DNA of 16,754 nt from HRBIN12 sp035762085 (GTDB lineage: Bacteria; Actinomycetota; UBA4738; HRBIN12): positions 1-16,754 of the forward strand of contig DASTPT010000138.1 of the NCBI GenBank assembly GCA_035762085.1, read 5' to 3'. A model generated the notes under the pieces. That model did no database searches. It saw only the letters and a program-made list of their open reading frames with translations, and was not told the DNA's origin. The position numbers and the translations under genes are program-made. Below are positions 1-8,430 of this stretch, in pieces; position 1 is the first letter of the stretch, and every line of letters starts with the position of its first letter.

Positions 1-1
1 C

Positions 2-307
<306 letters not shown>

Positions 308-341
308 GGACGAGGACGAGAGGAACGGGGAAGAGGACGCA

Positions 342-650
342 GTGGCCGGACCGAGGATCCGCATCAAGCTCCGGGCGTACGACCACCGGATGCTCGACGT
401 CGCCGCGCGCGAGATCGTCGAGCACGTCACGCGCACGGGGGCGAAGGTCGTCGGGCCGGTCCCGCTGCCGACCGAGCGGTCCGTCTACACGGTGATCCGC
501 TCGCCCCACAAGTACAAGGACTCGCGCGAGCACTTCCAGATGCTCACGCACAAGCGGCTCATCGACATCGTGGACGCCACCTCGAAGACGGTCCAGGAGC
601 TCCAGCGCCTGAACCTGTCCGCCGGGGTCGACATCGAGATCAAGCTCTGA
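342..650 (+). CDS. rpsJ: 30S ribosomal protein S10
   Basis: S10 is a head protein of the small subunit and, in bacteria, also NusE, the partner of NusB and NusG in antitermination. The 102-aa product has the normal length and carries the family core IRIKLRAYDHRMLD near the N-terminus, PLPTERSVYTVIRSPHKYKDSREHF in the middle (the loop that in NusE contacts NusB and 16S rRNA) and a DIEIKL end. The start is GTG, with a purine-rich GAGGAC upstream. It opens the S10 cluster. The space before it is only 34 bp, too short for the long L4-responsive leader known from E. coli. Confidence 0.97.
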   Translation: MAGPRIRIKLRAYDHRMLDVAAREIVEHVTRTGAKVVGPVPLPTERSVYTVIRSPHKYKDSREHFQMLTHKRLIDIVDATSKTVQELQRLNLSAGVDIEIKL

Positions 651-651
651 C

Positions 652-1305
652 ATGGCCGACGTCAAGGGCATCTTGGGCACGAAGCTGGGGATGACCCAGA
701 TCTTCGACGACACGCGGGCCATCCCCGTCACGGTGATCAAGGCCGGCCCGTGCTACGTCGCGCAGGTCAAGACGCCCGAGCGCGACGGGTACTCGGCCGT
801 TCAGCTCGCGTACGGCGACGTGCGCGAGCGGAACGTGACCAGGCCGATGCGCGGCCACTTCGACGCGCACGGCGGCCAGGCCGGCCGCTACGTCGTCGAG
901 GTCCGCACCGAGGACACCAGCGGGTTCGAGCCCGGCCAGGAGCTCCGCGCCGACGTGTTCCAGCCCGGCGACCTCACCGACGTCGTCGGGGTCAGCAAGG
1001 GCAAGGGGTTCGCCGGCGTGATGAAGCGCCACGGGTTCGGCGGCCTCGGCAGCAGCCACGGCACCGAGCGCAAGCACCGCTCGCCCGGCGCGATCGGCGC
1101 GTGCGCCACGCCGAGCCGCGTGTTCAAGGGCATGCGGATGGCGGGCCAGATGGGCAACGAGCGCGTCACGGTCCTCAACCTCGAGGTCGTGCAGGCCGAC
1201 GCCGAGCGCAACCTCCTGCTCGTCAAGGGCGCGGTCCCCGGGCCGAACGGCGGCCTGCTGATGGTGCGCTCCGCCGTGAAGGCGCCGGTGGGGGGCAAGC
1301 GCTGA
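652..1305 (+). CDS. rplC: 50S ribosomal protein L3
   Basis: L3 is an early-assembly 23S rRNA binding protein whose long loop reaches towards the peptidyl-transferase centre. The 217-aa protein starts near the conserved KGILGTKLGMTQIFD and contains the central loop SHGTERKHRSPGAIG followed by PSRVFKGMRMAGQMG and the RVTVLNLEV strand. The usual MAGHMG is MAGQMG here, a mild substitution. ATG lies 1 bp after the rpsJ stop, and the stop overlaps the rplD start by one base (TGATG), so translation of the three genes is probably coupled. Confidence 0.97.
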   Translation: MADVKGILGTKLGMTQIFDDTRAIPVTVIKAGPCYVAQVKTPERDGYSAVQLAYGDVRERNVTRPMRGHFDAHGGQAGRYVVEVRTEDTSGFEPGQELRADVFQPGDLTDVVGVSKGKGFAGVMKRHGFGGLGSSHGTERKHRSPGAIGACATPSRVFKGMRMAGQMGNERVTVLNLEVVQADAERNLLLVKGAVPGPNGGLLMVRSAVKAPVGGKR

Positions 1306-1985
1306 TGGCCACCGTGAAGGTCCTCGACCAGTCGGGCAAGGAGGTCGCCGAGCGCGAGCTCGCCGCCGAGGTCTTCGAGGCCAAGGTCTCGGTCCCGCTG
1401 ATGCACCAGGTGGTCGTCGCCGGGATGGCGTCGATCCGCCGCGGGACGCACTCGACGAAGACGCGGGGCGAGGTCCGCGGCGGCGGCAGGAAGCCGTGGC
1501 GCCAGAAGGGCACCGGCCGCGCGCGCCAGGGCTCGATCCGCGCGCCGCAGTGGACCGGCGGCGGCGTGGCCCACGGGCCGCAGCCGCGCACCCACGACAT
1601 GCGCGTGAACAAGAAGATGAAGCGCGGCGCGCTCCGCTCGGCGCTCACCGACGCCCTGCAGAGCGGCAAGCTCGCGGTCCTCGACGAGCTCCGGTTCGAC
1701 GAGCCGAAGACGAAGCGGGCCGCCGAGGTGCTCGAGGCGCTCGAGCTCGTCGGCCGGATCCTGCTGGTCCTGCCGGGCCCGACCGAGGACGGCGCCGTCG
1801 AGAAGTCGTTCCGCAACATGCCGCAGACCCGGATCGCCTACGCCCGCAGCCTGGGCGTGTACGAGGTGATCGCGGCCGACCGCGTGGTGTTCACGCGCTC
1901 GGCGCTCGACGTGCTCGAGGGCGCGGCGCCCGGGCCGGCGCCGGCGACGGCCGAGCCCCCGACCGAGGAGGAGGACGCCGAGTGA
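1305..1985 (+). CDS. rplD: 50S ribosomal protein L4 with acidic C-terminal tail
   Basis: L4 is a primary 23S rRNA binder that lines the peptide exit tunnel through an extended loop. The 226-aa protein shows the loop signature TRGEVRGGGRKPWRQKGTGRARQGS (about residues 47-72) followed by RAPQWTGGGVAHGP, where tunnel-constriction residues lie. The C-terminal fold ends around residue 203, and a 20-residue Pro/Ala/Glu-rich tail (ending EEEDAE) follows. In E. coli L4 represses its own operon via the S10 leader; no such leader is visible here. The start codon overlaps the rplC stop by one base. A longer in-frame reading beginning near 750 is only an open frame running through rplC. Confidence 0.96.
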   Translation: MATVKVLDQSGKEVAERELAAEVFEAKVSVPLMHQVVVAGMASIRRGTHSTKTRGEVRGGGRKPWRQKGTGRARQGSIRAPQWTGGGVAHGPQPRTHDMRVNKKMKRGALRSALTDALQSGKLAVLDELRFDEPKTKRAAEVLEALELVGRILLVLPGPTEDGAVEKSFRNMPQTRIAYARSLGVYEVIAADRVVFTRSALDVLEGAAPGPAPATAEPPTEEEDAE

Positions 1986-2272
1986 AGGCCGCGCGCGACG
2001 TCATCATCCGCCCGATCGTGAGCGAGAAGTCCTACGCGGGCCTCGAGCAGAACACGTACACGTTCCTCGTGGACCCGCGCGCGAACAAGACGGAGATCAA
2101 GGAGGCGATCCAGACGATCTGGAACGTCCAGGTGACCTCCGTGAACACGCTGAACCGCCGCGGGAAGTGGAAGCGGCGCGGCTGGACGAAGGGCAAGCGC
2201 CCCGACCAGAAGCGCGCGATCGTCACGCTCGCGCCGGGCGACACCATCGAGATCTTCGAGGCGGGGAAGTAG
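1982..2272 (+). CDS. rplW: 50S ribosomal protein L23
   Basis: L23 sits at the tunnel exit and is the docking site for trigger factor and signal recognition particle. The 96-aa product begins MKAARDVIIRPIVSEKS and carries the family pattern TYTFLVDPRANKTEIKEAIQ, the VNTLNRRGKWKRRG loop and a final DTIEIFE strand. The GTG start overlaps the rplD stop by four bases (GTGA), the standard coupling arrangement, which also decides the start. Length is typical. Confidence 0.96.
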   Translation: MKAARDVIIRPIVSEKSYAGLEQNTYTFLVDPRANKTEIKEAIQTIWNVQVTSVNTLNRRGKWKRRGWTKGKRPDQKRAIVTLAPGDTIEIFEAGK

Positions 2273-2276
2273 CGGG

Positions 2277-3107
2277 ATGGCCGTTCGCAAGTACAAGCCG
2301 ACGACGCCGGGCCGACGCGGCGCCAGCGTGAACTCCTTCGAGGACATCACGCGCGCCCGGCCCGAGCGCTCGCTCGTCGAGAAGGGCCGCAAGAAGGCCG
2401 GCCGCAACAACAAGGGCCGGATCACGATGCGGCACCAGGGCGGCGGGACGAAGCGTCGGTACCGGCAGATCGACTTCAAGCGGAACAAGGACGGCATCCC
2501 GGCGAAGGTCGCGCACATCGAGTACGACCCGAACCGGACGGCCCGGATCGCGCTGCTGCACTACGCCGACGGCGAGAAGCGCTACATCCTGGCGCCGAAC
2601 GGCCTGTCCGCCGGCGACCGGCTGATGTCCGGCGAGGGCGCCGACGTCCGTCCCGGCAACGCGCTGCCGCTCCGCAACATCCCGGTGGGCACCACGGTGC
2701 ACGCCGTCGAGCTGAAGCCCGGCGGCGGGGCGAAGATGGCGCGCTCGGCCGGCGCCAGCACCCAGGTCATGGCCAAGGAGGGCGGGTACGCGACGCTGCG
2801 GCTGCCCTCGGGCGAGACCCGGATGGTGCTCGCCACGTGCAAGGCCACCGTCGGCGAGGTCGGCAACGCCGAGCACGAGCTCGTGCAGCTCGGCAAGGCG
2901 GGGCGGAACCGCTGGAAGGGCAAGCGGCCGTCGGTGCGCGGCGTGGCGATGAACCCCGTGGACCACCCGCTCGGCGGCGGCGAGGGCAAGAGCTCGGGCG
3001 GCCGGCACCCCACGTCGCCGTGGGGCAAGAAGGAGGGCCGCACGCGGAAGAAGAACAAGGCGTCGAACAAGATGATCGTGCGGCGCCGCGGGAAGGGGCG
3101 TGGCTAG
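2277..3107 (+). CDS. rplB: 50S ribosomal protein L2
   Basis: L2 is a highly conserved 23S rRNA binder needed for subunit association and peptidyl transfer. The 276-aa length is standard. Visible signatures are GRNNKGRITMRHQGGG near the N-terminus, the IEYDPNRTARIALLHYADGEKRYILAP barrel, and the diagnostic C-terminal AMNPVDHPLGGGEGKSSGGRHP with His230, the residue matching the functionally important His229 of E. coli L2. It starts 4 bp after rplW and its TAG stop shares one base with the GTG of rpsS. Confidence 0.98.
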   Translation: MAVRKYKPTTPGRRGASVNSFEDITRARPERSLVEKGRKKAGRNNKGRITMRHQGGGTKRRYRQIDFKRNKDGIPAKVAHIEYDPNRTARIALLHYADGEKRYILAPNGLSAGDRLMSGEGADVRPGNALPLRNIPVGTTVHAVELKPGGGAKMARSAGASTQVMAKEGGYATLRLPSGETRMVLATCKATVGEVGNAEHELVQLGKAGRNRWKGKRPSVRGVAMNPVDHPLGGGEGKSSGGRHPTSPWGKKEGRTRKKNKASNKMIVRRRGKGRG

Positions 3108-3388
3108 TGCCTCGGTCGATCAAGAAGGGTCCGTTCGTCGACGACCACCTGATGGGCCGGGTCGTCGAGATGAACAAGCGTGGCGACAAGCGGGTCATCC
3201 GGACCTGGTCGCGCCGCTCGACGGTCGTGCCCGAGATGGTGGGGCACACGATCGCGGTGCACGACGGCCGCAAGCACGTGCCCGTGTACATCTCCGAGTC
3301 GATGGTGGGACACAAGCTCGGGGAGTTCGCGCCGACGCGGACGTTCCGGTCGCATGCGCGGTCGGAGCGGAGCAGCTCGGTCAGGTAG
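3107..3388 (+). CDS. rpsS: 30S ribosomal protein S19
   Basis: S19 is a small-subunit head protein that with S13 lies near the A-site tRNA and bridge B1a. The 93-aa protein begins with the signature PRSIKKGPFVDDHL and contains TWSRRSTVVPEMVGHTIAVHDG and the closing GHKLGEFAPTRTF. The GTG start at the final base of the rplB TAG gives exactly this family N-terminus, which fixes the start; in-frame readings further upstream run antiphase through rplB. Confidence 0.97.
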   Translation: MPRSIKKGPFVDDHLMGRVVEMNKRGDKRVIRTWSRRSTVVPEMVGHTIAVHDGRKHVPVYISESMVGHKLGEFAPTRTFRSHARSERSSSVR

Positions 3389-3398
3389 CGGGGAGGAC

Positions 3399-3740
3399 AT
3401 GGAGGCGAAGGCGACGGTCAAGTACGTGCGGATCAGCCCGCCGAAGGCTCGGCGCGCGATCGATCTCATCCGCGGCCGCCAGGTCGAGGAGGCGCAGCGC
3501 ATCCTGCGCTTCTCGAACCTGGGCGCCGCTCGGACGATCGAGAAGGCGTTGAGCTCGGCCGTGGCGAACGCCGAGCAGACGCCGGGCGTCATCCCGCAGA
3601 ACCTGGTCGTGGACCGCGCCTTCGTCGACGAGGGCCCCACGCTGAAGCGGTGGCGCCCGCGCGCCTACGGCCGCGCCACGCGGATCCGCAAGCGCACCTC
3701 GCACATCACGCTCGTCGTCAGATCGCTGGAGGGGGAGTAG
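3399..3740 (+). CDS. rplV: 50S ribosomal protein L22
   Basis: L22 spans the 23S rRNA domains and sends a beta-hairpin into the exit tunnel, where macrolide-resistance changes arise. The 113-aa protein has the family pattern VRISPPKARRAIDLIRGR near the N-terminus, SAVANAEQ in the middle, and the hairpin GPTLKRWRPRAYGRATRIRKRTSHITLVV. The ATG at 3399 follows GGGAGGAC with only about two bases between GGAGG and ATG, a rather tight spacing. No other start gives the family N-terminus. Confidence 0.96.
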   Translation: MEAKATVKYVRISPPKARRAIDLIRGRQVEEAQRILRFSNLGAARTIEKALSSAVANAEQTPGVIPQNLVVDRAFVDEGPTLKRWRPRAYGRATRIRKRTSHITLVVRSLEGE

Positions 3741-3743
3741 TCG

Positions 3744-4705
3744 GTGGGTCACAAGGTCAACCCGTACGGGCTCCGGCTGGGGGTCATCTACCCCTGGAAG
3801 TCCAACTGGTACGCCGGCCGCGACTACGCCGACCAGCTCCACGAGGACGTCTGGATCCGCAAGCACATCCGCTCGCGGCTGTCCCGCGCGGGGATCTCCT
3901 CGATCGACATCGAGCGCAAGGGCGACCAGATCTGGGTCTACATCCGCACGGCCCGTCCCGGGATCGTGATCGGCCGCAAGGGGGCAGAGGTCGACCGGAT
4001 CCGCAAGGACGTCGAGCGGGTCACGAAGAAGCGCGTGGACGTGAAGGTCGAGGACATGAACTCGGCCGCGTCCGAGGCGCGCCCCGAGACCGACGCCACG
4101 CTGCTCGCGCAGGGCGTGGCCGAGCAGCTCGCCGGCCGCGTGTCGTTCCGCCGCGCGATGCGTCGGGCGGTCCAGACCGCGATGCGCTCGGGCGCGCTCG
4201 GCGTGCGGGTGCAGTGCGGCGGCCGCCTGGGCGGCACCGAGATGTCCCGCCGCGAGTGGTACCGGGAGGGCCGCGTCCCGCTCCACACGCTCCGCGCGAA
4301 GATCGACTTCGGCACCGCCCTCGCCAAGACGACGTTCGGGACGATCGGCGTGAAGGTGTGGGTCTACCACGGCGACGAGATCCCGCTCGCCGAGCAGGAG
4401 ACCGAGCGCCTGCGCGCCCGCGCCCTGGCCCACGTGACCAGCGGAGCCGGCGCGCCGAGCGCCACGCCGGACACCGAGCAGCCGGAGGCCGCGACGGCGG
4501 CGACGCCCGAGCCGAAGCCCGCCGCCGAGGCCAAGCCCGAGCCGCCCAAGGCCGAGGAGCCCAAGCCCGAGCCGCCGAAGGCCGAGGAGCAGCCGAAGGC
4601 CGAGGAGCCGACGGCGCCCGCGGTGGAGGCCGCCCCCGAGGCGACGGCCGGCGCCGCCCCCGAGGCGACGCCGGAGGCACCCGAGCAGCCGGAGGAGCGG
4701 GCCTG

Positions 4706-4706
<1 letters not shown>
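3744..4706 (+). CDS. rpsC: 30S ribosomal protein S3 with long Pro/Ala/Glu/Lys tail
   Basis: S3 is a head protein at the mRNA entry channel and contributes to ribosomal helicase activity. The first about 232 residues are a normal S3: MGHKVNPYGLRLG start, KH domain with GIVIGRKGAEVDRIR (about residues 72-87), and the C-terminal domain with GRLGGTEMSRREWYREGRVPLHTLRAKIDFG and VKVWVYHGDEIP. It then continues for about 88 residues of low-complexity Ala/Pro/Glu/Lys sequence containing tandem KPEPPKAEEP units, giving 320 aa against 210-275 in most bacteria. Codon bias and G+C content in the tail match the core, and the next gene overlaps its stop by one base, so the tail is a real part of the frame. 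The tail is probably disordered and solvent-exposed. Confidence 0.96.
4533..4610 (+). repeat. 30-bp tandem repeat inside the rpsC tail
   Basis: Two complete 30-bp units (4533-4562 and 4563-4592) are followed by an 18-bp partial one (4593-4610). The units differ by only a few bases and encode KPEPPKAEEP, KPEPPKAEEQ and PKAEEP (S3 residues 264-289). The unit is a multiple of three, so copy-number change would keep the frame. Confidence 0.85.
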
Positions 4707-5124
<418 letters not shown>

Positions 5125-5125
<1 letters not shown>

Positions 5126-5364
5126 TGGCGAAGGTCCGCGAGATCCGGGACCTCGGCGAGGACGAGCTGATGCAGCGGCTCGAGTCGCTGAAGGAGGAGC
5201 TGTTCAACCTGCGCTTCCAGCTCGCGACCGGGCAGCTCGACAACCCGATGCGGATCAAGCAGGCGCGCCACGAGGTCGCGAGGATCCTCACCGTCCTGCG
5301 CGAGCGCCAGATCGAGGAGGAGCTCGGCGTGCCGCAGGCCGCCGGGGCCGAGGAGGACCGTTGA
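5125..5364 (+). CDS. rpmC: 50S ribosomal protein L29
   Basis: L29 is a small two-helix protein beside L23 at the tunnel exit. The 79-aa product has the family pattern REIRDLGEDELMQRLESLKEELFNLRFQLATGQLDNPMRIKQARHEVARILTVLRER, followed by a short acidic tail ending AEEDR. The GTG start shares a base with the rplP TAG stop. Length is at the upper side of normal because of the tail. Confidence 0.95.
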
Positions 5365-5633
5365 GCGACGAGCAGGGACAGCAGCGGGGCCGCCGGAAGG
5401 TGCGGGTCGGCGTGGTCGTGTCCGACGCGATGGACAAGACCGTGCTCGTCCGGATCGACCGCACGATGCGGCACCCGCTCTACAAGAAGACCGTGCGGCG
5501 CAGCTCGAAGCTCGCGGCGCACGACGAGCACAACGACGCGCACGTGGGCGACACCGTCCGCGTGATGGAGACCCGTCCGCTCTCGAAGACGAAGCGCTGG
5601 CGCATCGTCGAGGTCGTCGAGCGGGCGAAGTAG
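5361..5633 (+). CDS. rpsQ: 30S ribosomal protein S17
   Basis: S17 is a primary 16S rRNA binder of the small-subunit body. The 90-aa protein contains RKVRVGVVVSDAMDKTVLVRIDRTMRHPLYKKTVRRSSKL, then HVGDTVRVMETRPLSKTKRWRIVEV, the OB-fold family pattern. Translation is assigned to the rare start TTG at 5361, which overlaps the rpmC stop by four bases (TTGA) and follows the strong Shine-Dalgarno AGGAGGA at 5351-5357; no ATG or GTG gives a complete N-terminus. Confidence 0.95.
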   Translation: MSDEQGQQRGRRKVRVGVVVSDAMDKTVLVRIDRTMRHPLYKKTVRRSSKLAAHDEHNDAHVGDTVRVMETRPLSKTKRWRIVEVVERAK

Positions 5634-5641
5634 GGGGATCG

Positions 5642-6010
5642 GTGATCCAGCAGGAGTCGCGGTGCAAGGTGGCGGACAACACGGGGGCCAAGGAGGTCCT
5701 GTGCATCCGCGTGCTCGGCGGCAGCCACAAGCGCTACGCGCGGGTCGGCGACGTGATCGTCGGCTCGGTGAAGGACGCGCTGCCGGGCGGCGCCGTGAAG
5801 AAGGGCGAGGTCGTCCGCGCGGTCGTCGTGCGCACCGCGAAGGAGCGCCGCCGGTCCGACGGCTCCTACATCCGGTTCGACGACAACGCCGTGGTGCTGA
5901 TCAACGAGCAGCGGAACCCGCGCGGCACCCGCATCTTCGGGCCCGTGGCGCGCGAGCTCCGCGAGAAGCGCTTCATGAAGATCATCTCGCTCGCTCCGGA
6001 GGTGCTGTGA
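5642..6010 (+). CDS. rplN: 50S ribosomal protein L14
   Basis: L14 lies at the subunit interface, binds helix 95 of 23S rRNA and is the docking site of the silencing factor RsfS. The 122-aa length is canonical. Signatures are MIQQESRCKVADNTGAKEVLCIRVLGG at the start, GDVIVGSVKDALPGG, VRTAKERRRSDGSYIRFDDNAVVLIN and RGTRIFGPVARELRE. GTG start after an 8-bp gap containing GGGGGAT. In other bacteria this gene opens the spc operon, but no promoter is visible here. Confidence 0.97.
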   Translation: MIQQESRCKVADNTGAKEVLCIRVLGGSHKRYARVGDVIVGSVKDALPGGAVKKGEVVRAVVVRTAKERRRSDGSYIRFDDNAVVLINEQRNPRGTRIFGPVARELREKRFMKIISLAPEVL

Positions 6011-6348
6011 TGCCGGGCGTCGACATCAAGAAGGACGACAACGTGCGGGTGATGAGCGGCAAGGACCGCGGTCACACCGGTCGCGTGATCCACGTCATGC
6101 CCCGCGAGGGCAAGGTCATGGTCGAGGGCGCCGCGCGCGCGAAGAAGCACCAGCGGGCCACGGGCAAGCGCTCGACCTCGGGCCAGCAGCTGCAGCAGGG
6201 CGGCATCATCGACACCGAGCTGTACATCGACATCTCGAACGTCCAGCTCGTGTGCCGGTCGTGCGGCAACCCCACCCGCGTGGGGCACGTCGTCAACGCC
6301 GACGGCGACAAGGTCCGGATCTGTCGGAAGTGCGAGGCCGAGCTGTGA
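6010..6348 (+). CDS. rplX: 50S ribosomal protein L24, Cys4 zinc-ribbon form
   Basis: L24 is one of the assembly initiators of the 50S subunit. The 112-aa protein starts with the KOW motif DNVRVMSGKDRGHTGRVIHV and continues VEGAARAKKHQR and QGGIIDTELYIDISNVQLVC. Its C-terminal half holds two CxxC pairs (C82, C85 and C105, C108) around NPTRVGHVV, consistent with a bound zinc ion; E. coli L24 lacks these cysteines. ATG overlaps the rplN stop by one base and the stop overlaps the rplE start by four. Confidence 0.95.
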   Translation: MPGVDIKKDDNVRVMSGKDRGHTGRVIHVMPREGKVMVEGAARAKKHQRATGKRSTSGQQLQQGGIIDTELYIDISNVQLVCRSCGNPTRVGHVVNADGDKVRICRKCEAEL

Positions 6349-6923
6349 GCGACACCTACGTCCCCCGTCTGAAGGTCCGGTTCCGGCAGGAGGTGCTCCC
6401 GCGCCTGCAGCAGGAGCTGGGCATGGACAACCCGATGCAGGTCCCGCGCCTGGAGAAGGTCGTGATCAACATGGGTGTGGGAGACTCGCTGAAGGACGGC
6501 CGCCTGATGGAGGCCGCCGTCGAGGACCTGCAGACCATCACCGGCCAGCGGCCGGTGGTGACCCGGGCCCGCCAGTCGGTCGCCGGCTTCAAGATCCGCG
6601 AGGGCATGCCGATCGGCGTCAAGGTCACCCTGCGGGGCGACCGGATGTGGGAGTTCGTCGACCGCCTGGTGTCGATCGCGATCCCGCGCATCCGGGACTT
6701 CCGCGGGCTGAACCCCAGGTCGTTCGACGGCCACGGCAACTTCACGCTCGGGCTGACCGAGCAGCTGATCTTCCCCGAGATCGACTACGACAAGGTCGCG
6801 AAGGTCCGGGGCATGGACATCACGGTGGCCACCACCGCGAAGACGGACGACGAGGGCAGGGCGCTGCTCGTCGCGCTGGGCTTCCCCTTCGAGGGGATCC
6901 CGGTCGTGGCGGCGGCCTCCTGA
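6345..6923 (+). CDS. rplE: 50S ribosomal protein L5
   Basis: L5 binds 5S rRNA and forms the central protuberance contacting P-site tRNA. The 192-aa product shows PRLEKVVINMGVG, the RPVVTRARQSVAGFKIREGMPIGVKVTLRG block, and RDFRGLNPRSFDGHGNFTLGLTEQLIFPEIDYDKV, with the closing TDDEGRALLVALGFPF. The GTG start overlaps the rplX TGA by four bases. Length is slightly above the usual 180 because of both ends. Confidence 0.97.
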   Translation: MSDTYVPRLKVRFRQEVLPRLQQELGMDNPMQVPRLEKVVINMGVGDSLKDGRLMEAAVEDLQTITGQRPVVTRARQSVAGFKIREGMPIGVKVTLRGDRMWEFVDRLVSIAIPRIRDFRGLNPRSFDGHGNFTLGLTEQLIFPEIDYDKVAKVRGMDITVATTAKTDDEGRALLVALGFPFEGIPVVAAAS

Positions 6924-6934
6924 GAGGGACGGAC

Positions 6935-7120
6935 ATGGCGAAGAAGGCACTGATCGAAAAGCAGGAGCGCAAGGGGAAGTACAAGGTGCGCGAGTACACG
7001 CGGTGCCGCCGGTGCGGCCGCTCGCGGGCCGTGTACCGGAGGTTCCTGTTGTGCCGCATCTGCTTCCGCGAGCTGGCCCACGCCGGCGAGCTTCCGGGGG
7101 TGACGAAGGCCTCATGGTGA
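6935..7120 (+). CDS. rpsZ: 30S ribosomal protein S14, zinc-binding type Z
   Basis: This S14 protein of the small-subunit head is the short 61-aa zinc form. It has C24-x2-C27 and C40-x2-C43 in TRCRRCGRSRAVYRRFLLCRICFRELAH, and ends with the usual KASW. ATG at 6935 follows GAGAGGGACGG. Many actinobacteria carry a second, longer zinc-free S14 elsewhere for zinc starvation; none is in this window. Confidence 0.96.
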   Translation: MAKKALIEKQERKGKYKVREYTRCRRCGRSRAVYRRFLLCRICFRELAHAGELPGVTKASW

Positions 7121-7527
7121 GACTCGCCACCCACGTCTCGGATCCGATCGGCGACATGCTCACCCGGATCCGCAACGCGAACCTGGCCTACAAGGACGAC
7201 CTGCTGGTCCCGGCCTCGAGGATGAACGACGCCCTGCTGCGGATCCTCGCGGCCGAGGGCTTCATCGAGCGCTATGCCCCCGAGGGCGAGGGCATCGAGC
7301 GCACGTTCCGCGTCACCCTCCGTTACGGCGCGAAGCGCGAGCGCACGATCACCGGCCTGAAGCGGGTCAGCAAGCCCGGACGCCGCGTCTACGCGCGCCG
7401 GGGGTCGCTCCCGCGCGTGCTCGGCGGGCTGGGGATCGCCATCCTGTCCACCTCGCAGGGTGTCATGACCGACCGCGACGCCGCCCGCAAGGGCATCGGC
7501 GGCGAGGTCCTGGCGTACGTGTGGTGA
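7114..7527 (+). CDS. rpsH: 30S ribosomal protein S8
   Basis: S8 binds the central domain of 16S rRNA and, in E. coli, represses the spc operon. The 137-aa product has DPIGDMLTRIRNANLAYKDDLLVPASRMNDALLRIL near the start and the closing GVMTDRDAARKGIGGEVLAYVW. Two starts are possible: ATG 7114 (7-bp overlap with S14) and GTG 7117 (4-bp GTGA overlap). AAGG at 7106-7109 is better spaced for GTG. ATG is given here but the alternative is about equally likely and changes only one residue. Confidence 0.95.
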   Translation: MVRLATHVSDPIGDMLTRIRNANLAYKDDLLVPASRMNDALLRILAAEGFIERYAPEGEGIERTFRVTLRYGAKRERTITGLKRVSKPGRRVYARRGSLPRVLGGLGIAILSTSQGVMTDRDAARKGIGGEVLAYVW

Positions 7528-7531
7528 GCCC

Positions 7532-8083
7532 ATGAGTCGCATCGGAAAGCAGCCGATCGAGATCCCGAGCGGCGTCGACGTGTCCGTCGGCGAGGACTCG
7601 CTCGTGACCGTGAAGGGCCCGCGCGGCACGCTCACCCAACGCCTGCACCCCGAGATGCGCATCGTCCAGGAGGAGGGTGTCGTCCGGGTCGAGCGTCCGA
7701 GCGACGAGGGCGTCCACCGGAGCCTCCACGGGCTCACGCGCACGCTCCTCGCGAACATGGTCGAGGGCGTCACGAAGGGGTACGAGAAGCGCCTGGCGAT
7801 CGTCGGCGTCGGCTACCGCGCCGCGATGAAGGGCGGGGACCTCGAGATCCAGGTCGGCTACTCGCACCCGGTCGTGGTCTCGGCGCCCGAGGGCATCGAG
7901 TTCGAGACCCCGACGGCCACCTCGATCGTGGTGCGGGGCAACGACAAGCAGCAGGTGGGCGAGGTCGCCGCGAACATCCGGAAGATCCGCAAGCCCGAGC
8001 CGTACAAGGGCAAGGGCATCCGGTACGAGAACGAGTACGTGCGCAAGAAGGCCGGGAAGGCCGCGAAGGGAGCCGTCGCCTGA
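7532..8083 (+). CDS. rplF: 50S ribosomal protein L6
   Basis: L6 sits near the sarcin-ricin loop and the GTPase-associated centre. The 183-aa protein has the typical start MSRIGKQPIEIPSGV, the two-domain repeat, YEKRLAIVGVGYRAAMKGGDLEIQVGYSHPV in the middle, and the diagnostic RKIRKPEPYKGKGIRYENEYVRKKAGK. It begins 4 bp after rpsH and its stop overlaps the rplR ATG by one base. Confidence 0.97.
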   Translation: MSRIGKQPIEIPSGVDVSVGEDSLVTVKGPRGTLTQRLHPEMRIVQEEGVVRVERPSDEGVHRSLHGLTRTLLANMVEGVTKGYEKRLAIVGVGYRAAMKGGDLEIQVGYSHPVVVSAPEGIEFETPTATSIVVRGNDKQQVGEVAANIRKIRKPEPYKGKGIRYENEYVRKKAGKAAKGAVA

Positions 8084-8430
8084 TGGACGCGAAGACGAAG
8101 CGCACCGCGCGTCTGCGCCGGCACACCCGCGTGCGGAAGAAGATCTCGGGCAGCGCCGAGCGCCCGCGTCTGGCCGTGTTCCGCTCGAACCGCCACATCT
8201 ACGCCCAGTTGATCGACGACGTGCAGGAGCGCACGCTCGCGGCGGCCTCGGACCGCGAGGTCTCGGGCGCGACGAAGACCGAGGCCGCGAAGGCGGTCGG
8301 CGAGCTCCTCGCGGAGCGCGCGAAGCAGGCCGGCATCGAGCGCGTGGTCTTCGATCGCGGGGGCCGCCTCTACCACGGCCGCGTGGCCGCGCTGGCCGAT
8401 GCGGCCAGGGAGAAGGGACTGCAGATCTGA
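8083..8430 (+). CDS. rplR: 50S ribosomal protein L18
   Basis: L18 binds 5S rRNA and helps to attach it to the 23S rRNA. The 115-aa product shows a basic N-terminus (RLRRHTRVRKKISG), then ERPRLAVFRSNRHIYAQLIDD, and a C-terminal FDRGGRLYHGRVAALADAAREKGLQI, as expected for the family. Both junctions, with rplF and rpsE, are TGATG one-base overlaps. Confidence 0.97.
   Translation: MDAKTKRTARLRRHTRVRKKISGSAERPRLAVFRSNRHIYAQLIDDVQERTLAAASDREVSGATKTEAAKAVGELLAERAKQAGIERVVFDRGGRLYHGRVAALADAAREKGLQI

Noticed and set aside
750..1304. Upstream in-frame extension of rplD through rplC
   Set aside because: The extension is Arg-rich shadow sequence of rplC; the L4 family N-terminus begins at the ATG at 1305.
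3650..4705. Upstream in-frame extension of rplP through rplV and rpsC
   Set aside because: It consists of Arg/Pro/Gly shadow sequence over rpsC; L16 begins at 4706.
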